Of a stretch of 64,000 bases of DNA, positions 1 to 11,594 are shown one piece after another. The notes under the pieces are model-generated. The model was given only the letters and a program-made list of their open reading frames with translations, was not told the DNA's origin and did no database searches. The translations under genes were made by a program, and so were the position numbers. Location of the stretch: the NCBI GenBank assembly GCA_035771175.1, contig CM069590.1, forward strand, positions 62,951,254 through 63,015,253. Reading direction: 5' to 3'. Position 1 is the first letter of the stretch, and every line of letters begins with the position of its first letter. This DNA comes from Paratinospora sagittata (Eukaryota; Streptophyta; Magnoliopsida; Ranunculales; Menispermaceae).

Positions 1-983
1 AAATATTAATCAATATCCAAAAATCACAATCTTGGTATCGAAACGTCCGAAATTCAGTTCTCTACGATTCTATGGTCTCAAACTAGAATTTCACTGGATT
101 CTAATTCCATTTTATTCACTGGAAATAATCACAATACTGTTCATTGGAAACATGTATAATTTTACTAAAATTGTCAAACAGTCTCCAAAAATTATGAAAT
201 TAGTATCGATGGACTCACAGTAGTCGATTCTACCATTCTATAGCCTTAAACTGGAATTCCATCAGGTTTTAATATGATTCAAAAGGTCTTCAATATCAAA
301 TCTAACTTTCAACAGCTATACAAATTTTAATTGAACAAATAAATGAAATCTAACCACATATTCGGGGTTTCTACAGTTTAGGAAGTGTTTTTCAACCTTC
401 CCAACAAATTTTCATTCAAGTTGGGTCAAAACCCCAATTTCGAAAATACCGTAAAACGGCTCCCATAGCAAAAACTACTCTGAGAGAATCGTTACATCTA
501 ACTTAAATATCAATTTTACGAAGAAATAAAGTAAAAATTACTTGCCGCGAGTCCCAATTTGGCGCGAATCCTGTGTTCTTCCCTTTTCTTCTCCTCTTTC
601 TCCTCTTTTTTTTTTTTTTTTCTTTTTTTGTTGTAAAACGTTGGAGAGAGAGAGATTAGAAAGGAGAGGATGAGGATAAGTGTAAAAAAATTAATTTCAT
701 GCTCCTCTTGCAACTTAGTTAACTAACTCCCCATCTTAATTTAATTCATTAAATCATTTAATCATCAATTCATTTCACATATTTAAGAAACCAAACCCAT
801 TCAACTAATTAAACTTATATTATTCATTTAATAATTTGATTTATTTGCTCAAATCCCTTAGATATAACATATATTTTCATGTATGCGTATATTTGGCTCA
901 TACGTATAAAATACGCGTATTATACCTCTCGATATACGCATAAGTCAATGTATGTGTTTGACTCAAATGTACGGGGTGTTACA
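1..983 (-). mobile_element. 5' portion of a large LTR (probably Ty3/gypsy), running off the left edge
   Basis: Read on the minus strand this begins TGTAACACCCCG at position 983, the usual TG start of long plant gypsy LTRs. The block at 893-911 (minus: TTTTATACGTATGAGCCAA) recurs exactly in the solo LTR at 30,949-30,967, and the similarity extends about 150 bp on either side, so both belong to one family in opposite orientations. A pyrimidine-rich run at about 570-630 lies inside. The 3' end of the LTR, its partner and any internal region lie outside the window, so full LTR versus solo LTR cannot be decided. No coding sequence is visible. An alternative is an unrelated element sharing only the terminal block. 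Confidence 0.65.
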
Positions 984-1197
984 GGTCCCAACCCAGTTAT
1001 TTAATAATTTTATCCGAACCCGCTTTTGTTTCGGGCCAAACTGAACCATACCGATTATGTTCAGTTCAATTTGGTTTGGGTTGGTACTTCAGAATAAAAC
1101 CGATCAACCTAGACCAAATTGAACCTCGATCACATTTGGCTTGGGTTAGGTTTGAGCATCAAACTGACCCAAATTGAACCATTGACACCCCTAGTAT
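984..1197. repeat. Fragment of a dispersed GGTT-rich repeat, possibly a MITE remnant
   Basis: This stretch is built from degenerate words such as GGTTTGGGTTGG and AACTGAACC and ends CCATTGACACCCCTAG, which read in reverse is the CTAGGGGTGTCAATGG end common to a class of plant DNA-transposon remnants. Similar text occurs at about 61,535-62,130 and in the subtilase intron at about 54,850-55,320. The LTR ending at 983 abuts it, suggesting the LTR inserted into this older repeat. Family assignment is inference; only the word similarity is seen. Confidence 0.4.
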
Positions 1198-1478
1198 CTC
1201 CAACAGTTTTAGGCACATTGATTCAAGTATTGTGATTGAATTTGGAGGTTGAAGCATTTGGGATTATTTTGATGCATCATATATTGCTGAGGCTAACATG
1301 CACCTGCATTTTCGATAAGGCTGGGATTATTTTTACACCATAATTTGTCTTCTTTAGCACGGTTACATCTTTTGTTCTTGTTCTCCAAGCACTCTTCAAC
1401 AATTATCTAGATTGGAATTAGGGAGGTTTGCAACAGTCAATAGAAGGCACACCAATAGGTACCTTTTGAGGGCATTTG
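1198..1478. other. Intergenic stretch, nothing recognised
   Basis: Short AT-rich spacer between the GGTT-rich repeat and the TRIM element. No open frame with gene-like composition and no repeat termini were seen. Confidence 0.5.
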
Positions 1479-1483
1479 GAAGC

Positions 1484-2595
1484 TGATGCAGTACCGGGAG
1501 GAGAAATGAAAGAAATAGGAAGAAACTAGAAGAGAAAGAAGTAGAAAAAGGGGAGAAAGAGAGAAAAGAAGAAAGAAGAAGAAGAGAGGGATCATGAGAG
1601 AATAATTTTTCAATCAATCAAAAAAACTATCAATTTTTATTACAAAGCCATTATTTATAGAAATCTAAAATACCTAATTTATGTCCGATTACAATTTTGG
1701 AAACTAAAATCCTATTTAAATAAAATAATTGAAATAATCAACTAAATCCTACTTAAATACAATAATTAGAGACTTCCTAAAATAAACTACTAAGCTCCTC
1801 ATCATTCTTCCTAGCTTTAAGAACTCAACTGTGGCGAGTTAAAGGATGCTTCTCAAGAAAATGCATGCTGCTCAATCACTCACTTGCTCACATCAACAAG
1901 AAGTCCATGTTGATAAGATGCAACTGTAGGTGCATTCACAAGCTTTAGGTACACTCTGAAATCATGTAAAGCTAACACTCACGCTCCACATCACTCTCAT
2001 ATATATACAGTAACGATTTAGTGGATTTCTCCGTATGCGACAATGTTTGTTCTACTCTTTCCAACTTCTTGTTGAAGCATACAGATGAGAGTAGCAATTC
2101 AGATTTATGTTTTTATTGGATAGAGATATTATAGACGAGTGAATAGATATCTAGAAGAGGTAGTTGTAAATTGAAGGCAGAGAAGCGAGGAAGAAATGAA
2201 AGGTTCTGATACCAAACTGATGCAATACCGGAATGAGAAAATGAAGAAATAGGAAGAAATTAGAAGAGAAGAAGTAGAAGAAGGGGAGAAAGAAAGAAAA
2301 GAAGAAAGAAGAAGAAGAAGAGAGGGAGAAATAGATACTCAATATTTTTCATTCAATAAAAAAAAACTATTAATATCTATTACAAAGCCATTATTTATAG
2401 AAATATAAAATACCTAATATGTATCCTATTAAAATTTAGGATCTAAACTCCTACCTAAATAAAATAACTGAAATAATCAACTAAATCCTGCTTAAATAAA
2501 ATAATTAGATTCTTCCTAAAATTAACTACTAAATTCCTACTATATTTAAATAATTAAAATTTAGATGATAATATCTATTAATTTGATCCTCATCA
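1484..2595 (-). mobile_element. TRIM (terminal-repeat retrotransposon in miniature)
   Basis: A 1,112-bp element on the minus strand. Its 5' LTR is 2,218-2,595 and its 3' LTR 1,484-1,804; both begin TGATGAGG and end GCATCA on the minus strand. Directly inside the 5' LTR is a primer-binding site TGGTATCAGAACC (minus strand, 2,202-2,214), matching initiator tRNA-Met priming. The internal region of about 410 bp is non-coding. The 5-bp sequence GAAGC flanks it exactly at 1,479-1,483 and 2,596-2,600, a perfect target-site duplication. Each LTR carries a long purine-rich tract (GAA/GGAGAAAG) that produces Ser/Phe/Leu-rich open frames on the minus strand; these are not genes. With no gag or pol it must have moved using enzymes from another element. 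Confidence 0.88.
2202..2214 (-). promoter_or_regulatory. Primer-binding site of the TRIM element (tRNA-iMet type)
   Basis: Minus strand TGGTATCAGAACC lies three bases beyond the 3' end of the 5' LTR. Eight to ten bases match the usual initiator-tRNA complement TGGTATCAGAGC. Confidence 0.8.
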
Positions 2596-2600
2596 GAAGC

Positions 2601-3650
2601 TCAAACCAATGTGCAAGCAATGAATGAGAGAAGGGTATTGATAATTTTCAAGTTTCTGCTAAATTATCATGGAAAAGAAAGACAAAAGTATAGCGGAAAA
2701 TTAGGTTTAAATCTAGACGATATGACCTTAGTGCATTGGCCTATATACATAGGTAAGGATGTTGCTTGAGCACAAAGATGGTATGTTAAACTTGCTGGGA
2801 GTTTTTTGATCAAAAGTTTTACATCTTAGGTGCTTGAAAACTTGAAACTTTGATTTTTCAATAGACTTGTAAGCTCTGCTCTTTGATCTTGGTTTTTGAT
2901 AGTTCTGAAACACTTAACAAGATCATTAGATACACAAACATGAATAGTTTGGAATCATCAAAGCATTTTCAACATGGGGTTCCTTGAGATAACAAAACCT
3001 ATGTCCACTACCCAATCACCACGATTAGGATTTCCCAATACACTATTGGCTAGTCAACTTACGGGCGTGACTAGAAGTTGTTTACAAAAGCCAACACAAA
3101 GTCTTGGCTCAAAGCCTTACACTAACCAACACAAGGGCTTGGTTAGAAAGCCACACACTAAGGACAACGTTTTATAAACAAAGTTTTAAAAAATAAGATA
3201 AATAAAGTTTAAATTTTAAAAACATAAAATGTTTTATTGTGAAGATATTTGTTTAAGTTAATAAATCTTATTCAATTAAGTATTATTTAGAAAATAATAC
3301 AAACATATTTATTGGATTGGAGACTGAGAGTAAATATTAGAACAAAACAATTTCATATTTCAAAACTTAAAAGAACTTATAGATATTTATTTTAAATTTC
3401 TAAGAGAACTTATAGATGTTTATTTCAAATAAAATAATATAAAATTTTATGACTATATCTAATTATAGATTTTCATAAAATAGAAGAACGGTAAACAGAG
3501 TCGTATACAAAATCAAAGACTTAGAGCTGGTCCACATAGGGTTGTATCAAATCAAAGACTAAGCGGCGGAGAGAGGAAACGGGTTGGTTGCCATGTGTCA
3601 ATCAAAGACTATAGGGTAGTCAGTTTTATATATATGTAATTATATATGTA
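2601..3650. other. Intergenic, low-complexity; three short direct repeats
   Basis: No gene is supported. The open frame at 2,974-3,177 is made of a degenerate ACACAAG/CTTGG-type repeat and has no family resemblance. The 11-mer AATCAAAGACT occurs exactly three times at 3,511, 3,550 and 3,600, upstream of the DUF1640 remnant; its meaning is unknown. Confidence 0.45.
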
Positions 3651-4140
3651 ATATTAGATTAGATGTTCCCTGCAAGAGGATTTTTGGGTTATTCTTCCCA
3701 ATTGAGGTAGGAGGTAAGAAAGAGACACCCAGTAAGCTCACTTAGGTAGTTATTTTTTGGATAACCATGTGTCTGAAGCTCTTGCCGCTACCCAGAGTAG
3801 GCTTTATATTTTTAGGCCCTAGCTAGCCTTCATTTTAGTAAGTTTATGACTTAATTGAGTGACTTTTCTAAATGTTAGATTGTTTGTTCTTGTGTTTAGA
3901 GATATGTGCTTTATATAAATAGATGGTTTTCTAGGAAGGTACCTATTTGTTATGGTGGCTCTGCTTCTTGATTTATGATCTGCATTTTGTCATGCAAATT
4001 TAGATAGTTCAGACTTGCTTTCTTTTCTTTAAAATGCGTGTATGCATGGGAACTTTCTATTAAAATTGAGCCATATAAATTTTTTCTTCTATTTGATGTG
4101 TTTTTAATTTGGAGTAACTACCTACCTACTTTTTATGTAG

Positions 4141-4707
4141 GGTCACCATTTTTCCTCATTGCAACACGAGAATGAAAACCTTCGAGGTGATAATGAAAAG
4201 ATTCGCAGCGAACTAAGGTTTGTATTTATATAGATCAAATTAACTTATATGTAGTATTGCTTCATTATTCTGAATATTTATGAAGGTAGATGTACTTTTC
4301 TTTATCAGGTATGAGATTGACAAAGTGACTGCCGGTCTACGTTTGAATCTGAACCTTGAAAATGGGTGAGTAAATATGAAATTTCATCCTCCATTATCTT
4401 TTTTATTTTGGTTACTTATCCTTACATATTATTGATTGGTGTAGGCACATACGAGATGAATTTGCAAATCTCAATAATAAGATTGATCAGGTTTAGCTTT
4501 ATAAATATATGTTTGAAATGATTGTATTCATCAGCTTGGTCTAAATTACTGATTTTGATCACTTGTTATTTGTTTTAGGCAATTCATGGTTGTAGGGCGC
4601 AATTAGAAGCGGTAAAAAATGAATTGATTAAATACTACATAGGTTCCGCTATCTCCATTTGTGCTGTTGGTCTTGCTATGGCAATTGTAAGGACCTCTTG
4701 CAATTGA
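4141..4707 (+). pseudogene. 3' exons of a DUF1640/CCDC90 (FMP32/MCUR1-like) mitochondrial coiled-coil protein
   Basis: Four segments with AG/GT borders join in one frame: 4,141-4,217, 4,309-4,365, 4,445-4,490 and 4,579-4,707 (stop TGA). The product has the family's heptad-rich segment (HFSSLQHENENLRGD), the conserved EIDKVTAG motif followed by LNLENG, and a C-terminal membrane segment (KYYIGSAISICAVGLAMAI). Known family members are inner mitochondrial membrane proteins with a coiled coil and one C-terminal anchor, linked to calcium-uniporter or respiratory-complex assembly in fungi and animals. The third segment is shorter than the usual family sequence, lacking the Thr/Asn-rich stretch after the DE pair. 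I found no upstream exons carrying the mitochondrial presequence and first coiled coil in the preceding 1 kb. A gene with distant 5' exons cannot be excluded, but truncation is more likely. Confidence 0.65.
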
Positions 4708-5205
4708 AGATGACATGGTAGAAATAGAATCTTGATATACTCTTCTTTTTTTAGTAAGGGCATTTAGTACTCAAAATTCAGTAGCAAAATCTTTTGAATA
4801 TTTTTGTTGTCAAGGAAATATTTTGACATTTAGACTAATTGTGTTTCATTAACATCCATTGTTACATTATCTTCTTGTTTCCTTTTTGTATGAATGCAGC
4901 TAAGCATGTTTCAAATTTGATTGATTAAAATGTTATATTATTATTGTTATTATTAACTATATTTTCATTAGTATTCTTATATTCTTGGTTATGTTAGTTT
5001 GTTTCATCTTAAAAAAAACTTGGTTAATGTGTTACGGACATTAAAAAGCGTTAGCCCATATTCCTTATGGCCCATTGCTCATCTCTGTGACAAGTAACCC
5101 AACAAGTCTTCCTCCATAAAGGTTAGACTTATATATTAAGTTCAATTTTATTATTTATTTTTTTTCCAAAAATATATTAAGTTCAAGTAGCTGTAAAAAG
5201 ATTGC
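4708..5205. other. Intergenic, nothing recognised
   Basis: AT-rich spacer after the DUF1640 remnant. No open frame or repeat boundary was recognised. Confidence 0.4.
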
Positions 5206-5340
5206 AACTTGCGCCAATGACTGGTAGCTCATTTGGTTAGGCGTCTACCTTCTCTCATATAAGGCAGAGGATTTTTTTCGCCTTCGTGTATAAGAGGAAA
5301 GGAGTAATTGTGTCTTTATTAGAGGTTTGTTGTAGTCTTA
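5206..5340 (+). repeat. tRNA-derived SINE remnant (box A visible)
   Basis: TGGTAGCTCATTTGGTTAGG at about 5,221 is a good Pol III A box of tRNA type. The expected B box about 35-45 bp downstream is degraded. It does not fold as a complete tRNA gene and lacks a recognisable anticodon arm, so a SINE remnant is preferred over a tRNA. Confidence 0.45.
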
Positions 5341-5407
5341 TTGGGTCTAGATGTTGATACTTGTTCTCAAGTTTTAACGAAGAAAAATACACCAATACGC
5401 ATATAGA

Positions 5408-5704
5408 ATGCTATTTAGTCATTTATTTATTTTTCCTTTCAATTTCCGAAGGCGCGCCACTTGGGCACATGTCCTTGAGCTCAATTTTCTGTGGTTGACT
5501 ATTACATGCAACATTCTACAGCCTGCCATAAAGTTTGCTTCCAATATCACCCAAGACCGTTTCTGCTTGTCTCCTCGATCTCTGCAATCTTTCTTCACTC
5601 AAATTCTCAAATCTCTGAACCAGTCAGCCAAGCTGGGAGATGACTGTGTCATCAGCAAAGCCATTAAGCCATTAATATATATATATGACTTTCATAAATT
5701 TTAA
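5408..5704 (+). other. Open frame of 98 codons, unrecognised
   Basis: The frame begins ATG and runs through a moderately gene-like stretch (residues about 35-85, rich in Ser, Leu, Asn and Lys with balanced codons) and ends in a TA microsatellite. I recognise no family, and no splice-linked neighbour was found. It could be a decayed exon or chance. No function is claimed. Confidence 0.15.
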
Positions 5705-5866
5705 TTGGTTGAGTTTGTTCATAGGTACACGTTTTTGACTAAGTTTCTTTTCTTTTTCTTTTTTTAAAAAATTTTCCTTGCCTTCATCTCTGAAATATTA
5801 AAGAATTAATGAACTTCCTAATCCTACTTCTTGTAGATTCATTTTCATTGGCACTATCTTATTGAT

Positions 5867-5868
<2 letters not shown>

Positions 5869-5905
<37 letters not shown>
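5869..5905. repeat. (TA)n microsatellite
   Basis: Uninterrupted TA dinucleotide run of about 18 units. Confidence 0.95.
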
Positions 5906-5910
<5 letters not shown>

Positions 5911-6280
5911 CACGATGGATTAAATAAACGCTTGGTGGGAGAAGCAACAAGAGAGAGCATAGAATGATTAAGGGTCAATTTAGGGTAAGATAAAGTGATG
6001 ACCTATGTATAGTTGATATCTTACAATTTTGAAAGTGACTGAAATTTTTATTTATTTTTAGTAGTTTGAAGATCATGATCAAGAATACAACTTTCTATAT
6101 ATATAAAGAGAGAGAAAGAGTTATGCTAAAGATACGTTGGGTGCCAAAGTCAGTTTTTAATGTTTGTACTTAGCTTCTTTTAGATGTTGAGATGTTGAGA
6201 TGTTGTGCAATATATGTACATTTTCAAAACATTGATAAGTGCAAAAGTACGTTGGGTATCAACGTACATAAAATATTTTT

Positions 6281-6283
<3 letters not shown>

Positions 6284-6316
<33 letters not shown>
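6284..6316. repeat. (TA)n microsatellite
   Basis: Uninterrupted TA dinucleotide run of about 16 units. Confidence 0.95.
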
Positions 6317-6320
<4 letters not shown>

Positions 6321-6360
6321 GCCTACATGTAAGTGAAATCAAGGCTTCCTTTGGTAAAGA

Positions 6361-6550
6361 AATTGTTAACCAAGCAGGTGTCCTCCTCTCTATTGCGACG
6401 AGACTAATCTTTTCGGATTTGAGGATTTGCAAGGAGAAGGGCATCTCTCCCAACATGAATGGATAAGGACAGGCTCGAACTCGTGATGAATCCCTTAATC
6501 ACACATTATAGTTCGTTATTCGAATCAGCAAACCAACCCCTTGTTGGTAA
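6361..6550 (-). mobile_element. tRNA-derived SINE copy (inverted relative to 17.4-kb copy)
   Basis: On the minus strand this matches 17,440-17,623 over its whole length, from ACCAACAAGGGGTT to GACACCTG. The B-box region reads GAGTTCGAGCC (minus strand, near 6,470-6,480), close to the Pol III consensus GGTTCGANNCC, and an A-box-like TTGGTTTGCTG lies upstream. The 3' part carries GATTAGTCTC followed by GGACACCTG, the arrangement of Au-like plant SINEs. Boundaries are set by the shared length, as no clear target duplication was found. Confidence 0.7.
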
Positions 6551-8950
6551 TGTATACTTACAGTGCTAGTAAATCATTTCTACTGGTAGAGTATAGACCA
6601 TATTAAATTGTTTATCAAGATTAGCAAGAAAATTATGTAGAGCAGGGAAATAAGTCTGGGTTGTCATTGTTGGAGTTTTTTTAATTAAAGGCTCCCAATC
6701 TTTTGGGAGGATCTTTGAGTTATATATGAATAGCATAAAAACGTTATATATAAACAGACCAAAAAACCAAAAAACTTATATTGATAAACAAAGAAACAAA
6801 TGGGCCGGGTGGGTGGCGCACCGGGCTTGACCAGATCGGCCGCGGTGGGTCTCACCTTCTAGCTTAGTTTAGTTCGGACTAGCCGTGGAAAACAGTGACA
6901 TGAAGATTTTCCATTGCAAATTTTTTAGAAAAAAAAAAAATCTCATTAATAAGTTTTTAATACAAATAAAATCATTTAAATATAAAGGTTCTTGTTACGT
7001 TCACGATTACATAAGAATGATGCTATGGCGCTGAATGCAACTGGAATTTTCCTAGGAAAGAGACCCGTTTAAGGGCTTGTTTATATAAATAAAAACATTT
7101 AAAGAAATTGAGGGTAATACACTTGATTTGACCACCAAATTCTACTTGGTGTAATAGCTGAGGTGTGCAGCCAAGAAAAATATTATAAAAAAAAAAAACT
7201 TTATTAGACAAGTAGTATATATGTAAGTCCCGAATCATCTATTATGGATCATGGTTGAAAAAAATAAAAGAGATGGTGAAGTATAATTAATTTAGAGAGA
7301 TACTAAACATGATCGAAGAGTTTAGCCCATGATGATATAATTAAAATTGAAAGAGTTTAATTTAAAGCTGAATCAAGTAACATACAAGAACAGGTGATTA
7401 ATTAAGATGACGTGACATTAAAAAAAGTTGATCAGATACATAAATAATGGTGGAAGAAGGCACGTCCATGTCAAACCTTAGAAAATATAAGGAGGAAAGA
7501 TAAAAAATAAAATAAAGGAAAAGAGGAATGATCGATGCGCAAGGGAGTAAAGCCAAGGAAGAAGGGTCATCTCTTCAGGGTTAGCACACGCCATTAATTC
7601 TTTTCGCCACCACCTTCCTCGGCCTTATCTAATACAATTTAATTATTATTATTTTTTTATGAAAAACATTACACAATACATACGACATTACGCTGTTGAT
7701 AAACTTGAATATATAGCTTGAAAATTATTTGTTCATTACAATTGTAACACTGGGAATGTTGATTAGCCACAAAAGTGGGGTTGACAATTAATTTCTGTGC
7801 CCTTTGTATATATATGATCTTGACTTGGTATATATATATATATATAGTACTGAGAAATAATTAAAAAGAAAAAGGTGTTGCAACTTCCTTGACAATTTTA
7901 ATAATATCTCGATCATCCATTAATTTCATTTTGCACACGTAAACATGACGACTTGGCAACACAAAAATTCTTTTTCTTTTTTATATAAAAAAAAAATCAT
8001 GGATAAGAAGTAGGATTTGATGAATCCACGGACTTAAAACTTATCTTTCATATGTCAAATCATTAACCCAAGGTAATACTCTTGTCTGTATGTAGACAGT
8101 AACATGTTCATGACAAGGAAAAATAAAATAAAAAATACATGTTAAAGGACCACGCTTTCCCATTTTCTTAAAAGTAAAACTTGGTGGAATACATACCCAT
8201 TTGGGAACCCTTACTTACCCAAAAAAAAAAAAAAAAAATTCCAGTTTTTGAAACAGCCTGTCGATCCCCAATCGTTTTTTCAGCTTTTGCGATAGAATGT
8301 TGTATACGATACGAAAGTATCCATATACTTTGTAAAAATACAATTTTTTTTTAATTTCTTAATTTTCAGTAATTAAGAAATTAAAAAAAAGATAGTCATA
8401 CAATTTCATAATTGCTTATGACACTAAATGCACCTTTATATCAGGCATGTTTTATACTCATTGTTATCCAAATGATAAGCTATAAGCAAATGTTATATCA
8501 AATAATAATTAATAATGTTAAAGTCCATAACTCTTCCTAGGCTGATTTAATTAATGTATACATGTATACATGTGATGTTGATTGCTTTTTTCTTTTTGGT
8601 AGGAAGAGGAGAAGAATAATAATTTTTGAAGTGAACCAAAGAAAAGCTACTCATCACAAGTAGCAAATTGAGAGGTTAAAAGTAACTGAGTATGCATTGG
8701 GAAAAGAACATTCTACCCTTTAGGAGCGATCACCTTTAAGATCCTTATATAATTATGATCTGTAACTGTTTCAGTACTATACATTTAGATGTAACAGTAA
8801 TAAGGCCAAATGACCAAGAAAAGACAAAAAAAACTTATCATAATTAATGTGAATCCCAAGAAAATAAGCCTCTTATCATAATTGGTGTGTGTGAATCTAA
8901 TGAGACATTAATACAATCTCAGCTTCGATTTCAGATCCTTTTTTTTTTTG
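6551..8950. other. Long intergenic stretch downstream of F5H, nothing recognised
   Basis: About 2.4 kb of AT-rich sequence with poly-A and short TA runs (for example 7,833-7,846 and 8,221-8,238). No coding exon, LTR terminus or RNA gene was recognised on either strand. Confidence 0.45.
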
Positions 8951-8966
8951 TTTTCTTGGTCTTGAT

Positions 8967-8972
8967 TTTATT
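8967..8972 (-). terminator. Candidate polyadenylation signal of the F5H gene
   Basis: AATAAA on the minus strand, 87 bases downstream of the F5H stop codon. Position fits a plant near-upstream element; not proven. Confidence 0.4.
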
Positions 8973-9058
8973 CGTTGTTTCTTCACAAAATAGAACGAAA
9001 CGAGAGGTAGAATCACACTTCAATTAGAAACACAAGGAAAATGAAAGCTTGTTTTGTC

Positions 9059-11054
9059 TCACTCGTGAGAACTAGAAATAAGAAGAGGGCAGTGCAAGCG
9101 CGGAGTCGGCACAGCAACGAGTCGAATCGCTCTTGGTGCAGTGAGCCCAAACACATCGTTCATATCAAGCTCCTTCGGCTTCATACCATCCGGCAACTCC
9201 CACGTAAAGCAGTGAAGCAAGTGAGCCATGGCTAGCTCCAAAGTGTATAACCCCAGCTGCATTCCCGGGCAAGATCGCCGTCCCGAACCGAACGGAATGA
9301 ACTCGAAATTGCTACCTTTGAAGTCGGCTGCACCTGCTTTCAGGAACCTGGAAGGCTTGAAAACCTCGGCATCTTCCCAAGCGGTCTTGTCTCGATTGAT
9401 AGCGAAAGCGTTAATTACAACTCGGGTTCGAGCAGGGATGTAGTAGCCGCCGAGGTTGGTATCCTCCGATGTTTCGTGAAGGAGCAGTGGGATCGGTGGG
9501 TGCAGCCGAAGGGTCTCTTTTAGAGCGCATTTAAGGTAAGTGAGATTGTCGAGATCGGTTTCTTCGACTCTTCGGTCGAGACCTACTACTTCAGCTAGTT
9601 CTTGCTGGACTTTCTTTAGCTCTTCGGGGAGCTTCATCATCTCCGCCATGGCCCACTCGATTGCGGACGCCACTGTTTCGGTCCCTCCAAACATTACATC
9701 CTGCAAATACACCAAAGATTTAGAGAGCCCGTCAATTTTGAAGTCACAGCTAAAGAGCCGGCAACAGATAAACAAGAGAATATTTCAATCGGGCATATCT
9801 ATAGCTCTTGAAAGAACCGCAGATGAAACCCTGTTAACCTATAAAGAGCAAGTGGAGCCATAGACAAGAAGTTTACTTTTAAGTTCTTGCAAATACGAAC
9901 ATCTATTTTCTTTTGTGGGAATTTGGTTTTTGGTTACCAAGGTGGCTACGAATGCTTTTGACCACCACTACTGCGTCATTTGTCATTCGTTAGATCATTT
10001 GCCACTCCAATCAAGATGGATAAAACATTCAATCCAAATGGACACGTAAAGTGTAGTTAACTTGTAGTTAGAATAGTATTTTTCAATGAATTAATTACTA
10101 CGAATCACCACATACCATGATGATGGCTTTGATGTTATCTCTAGTGAGGTTAATGGCGGCTTGATGATCATCCGCTTCATTTTTCTTCCCACCTTCGCTG
10201 TAAAAAGCTAGAAGATCATCCACCATATCCGTATCTTCAGCATCATCCTTGTTGCTGTTGTTGTTGTTCTTCTTCTTCTTCTGAATATGTTCATCGATAA
10301 TTTTATCAATGAACTTATCGAGGGAGCTACGAGCCTTGGCGAGTCTCTTATTAAGCCCTTGCGGGTCGACCCAAGTGAGCCAAGGGAAGAAATCGGCGAT
10401 GTTGAAAGCACCGAAGAGCCTCGAAAACTCTTGCAATATCGACACGAACACACCTTGACCATCGATCAAGTCTGACCCGAAAGCCGCTCTGTAAGTTACA
10501 TTATTAGTCAAACCAAACACGAGCTCTCCAAAATTGACAGGCGATCCAGCTTTGGCCTCCACGGCTCGCACCGTCGACTCAACCTCATCTCGCACCGACT
10601 TCCACGACTCCGCGCGTTTTCGACTGAACACCTTCATGACGCAGATCTTACGCATCTGGCGCCAGAACGGACCGTAGTGAGCGAAAGCCATGTCCGCTCG
10701 GTTATAAGTCAAGTACTTGATGGCTATCGTTGCTGGGCGATTGGAGAAGATGTTGTCTTGAACTTGAAGAACCTGGCGAGCGTAATCAGGGCTAGAGATT
10801 ATGACATTGTGGAGCAAGCCAAGACGAAGATGGACGATCCCACCGTACTCTTTGGCTAACTTGGCTAGCCCACGGTGCGTAAGTTGGTCGGCCATCGACA
10901 TGTTTCCGATCACTGGCAAACCGGGAGGCCCCGGTGGGTACGGTAGTCTGCGGCGAGATCTTAGTACCATTAAAGCACCCATTAAGAGCAAAACTGGAAG
11001 TAGAAAGAATAAAGAGAACGGAGGAAGATGTTGCAGAACTGATGAGTACTCCAT
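9059..11054 (-). CDS. CYP84A: Ferulate/coniferaldehyde 5-hydroxylase, cytochrome P450 family 84A
   Basis: Two exons, 10,116-11,054 (313 codons) and 9,059-9,700 (213 codons plus stop), joined across a 415-bp intron with clean GT/AG borders; 526 residues, close to the roughly 520 of known F5H. In order: N-terminal membrane anchor (residues 10-35), proline-rich hinge PYPPGPPGLPVIGN, a long CYP84A-typical block ending YGPFWRQMRKICVMK, I-helix oxygen motif FGGTET (317-322), K-helix ETLR (375-378), FKPSRF, and the heme loop FGSGRRSCPG with the thiolate Cys457. The ATG at 11,054 is chosen because the frame's earlier ATG (11,087) would add a Lys-rich extension absent from the family. F5H is an ER-anchored monooxygenase that hydroxylates C5 of coniferaldehyde or coniferyl alcohol on the route to syringyl lignin. 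A Lys/Asn low-complexity run (about 10,255-10,285) before the intron is unusual and may be recent microsatellite growth. All key residues are present. Confidence 0.95.
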
Positions 11055-11161
11055 TTTTTTTTTTTTTTTGGGGTAATCTTCTTTCAAGTTGAAGGGCGTT
11101 TAATTTTATGTGCTTAGTAGCTTTTTTAACTCCACCCTGCTGAGATACTATGGTTGGCTTT

Positions 11162-11170
11162 CCTTTTATA
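11162..11170 (-). promoter_or_regulatory. TATA box of the F5H gene
   Basis: Minus-strand TATAAAAGG, about 110 bases before the chosen start codon. It is the best core-promoter match in the region and would give a 5' leader of about 75-80 bases. Confidence 0.6.
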
Positions 11171-11594
11171 CACCATTAGAAAAGCTAGGGCCGGTTTTCT
11201 CATTATTATTTTTATTTTATTTACAACTTACCTAACTTGAATTAGATATGCATAGAAGAAATTGACAATTTATGTGTATAAAAATTTGACCTAGGCAAAC
11301 CTTGATTAACATGGAAATCACAAAATACTCCTTGCTTGAATTATTTTAATTTATTTCCTTCCTTCAGTTTTAATTAATTGTTTTAAGTTTTTTGCCCTGT
11401 TTAGGCCCTTCTCCTAAATTTAACTGTTTCATAGAAAGGAACGTCAAAGAATCAATTCGAGGTATCTTGAAATTAATAAAACTGATGGGACCGGGGGAGA
11501 GGGAGTTTCAATCGTGATGGAATGTCTATGTTCGTCAAAACACCAATCAAAATCATCATCTTCTTCTTGGGGGTTCCCGGGAATCAAGACTTGA

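Noticed and set aside
1396..1617. Minus-strand Ser/Phe/Leu-rich frame, and the similar one at 2,151-2,342
   Set aside because: Both come from the purine-rich tracts of the TRIM LTRs.
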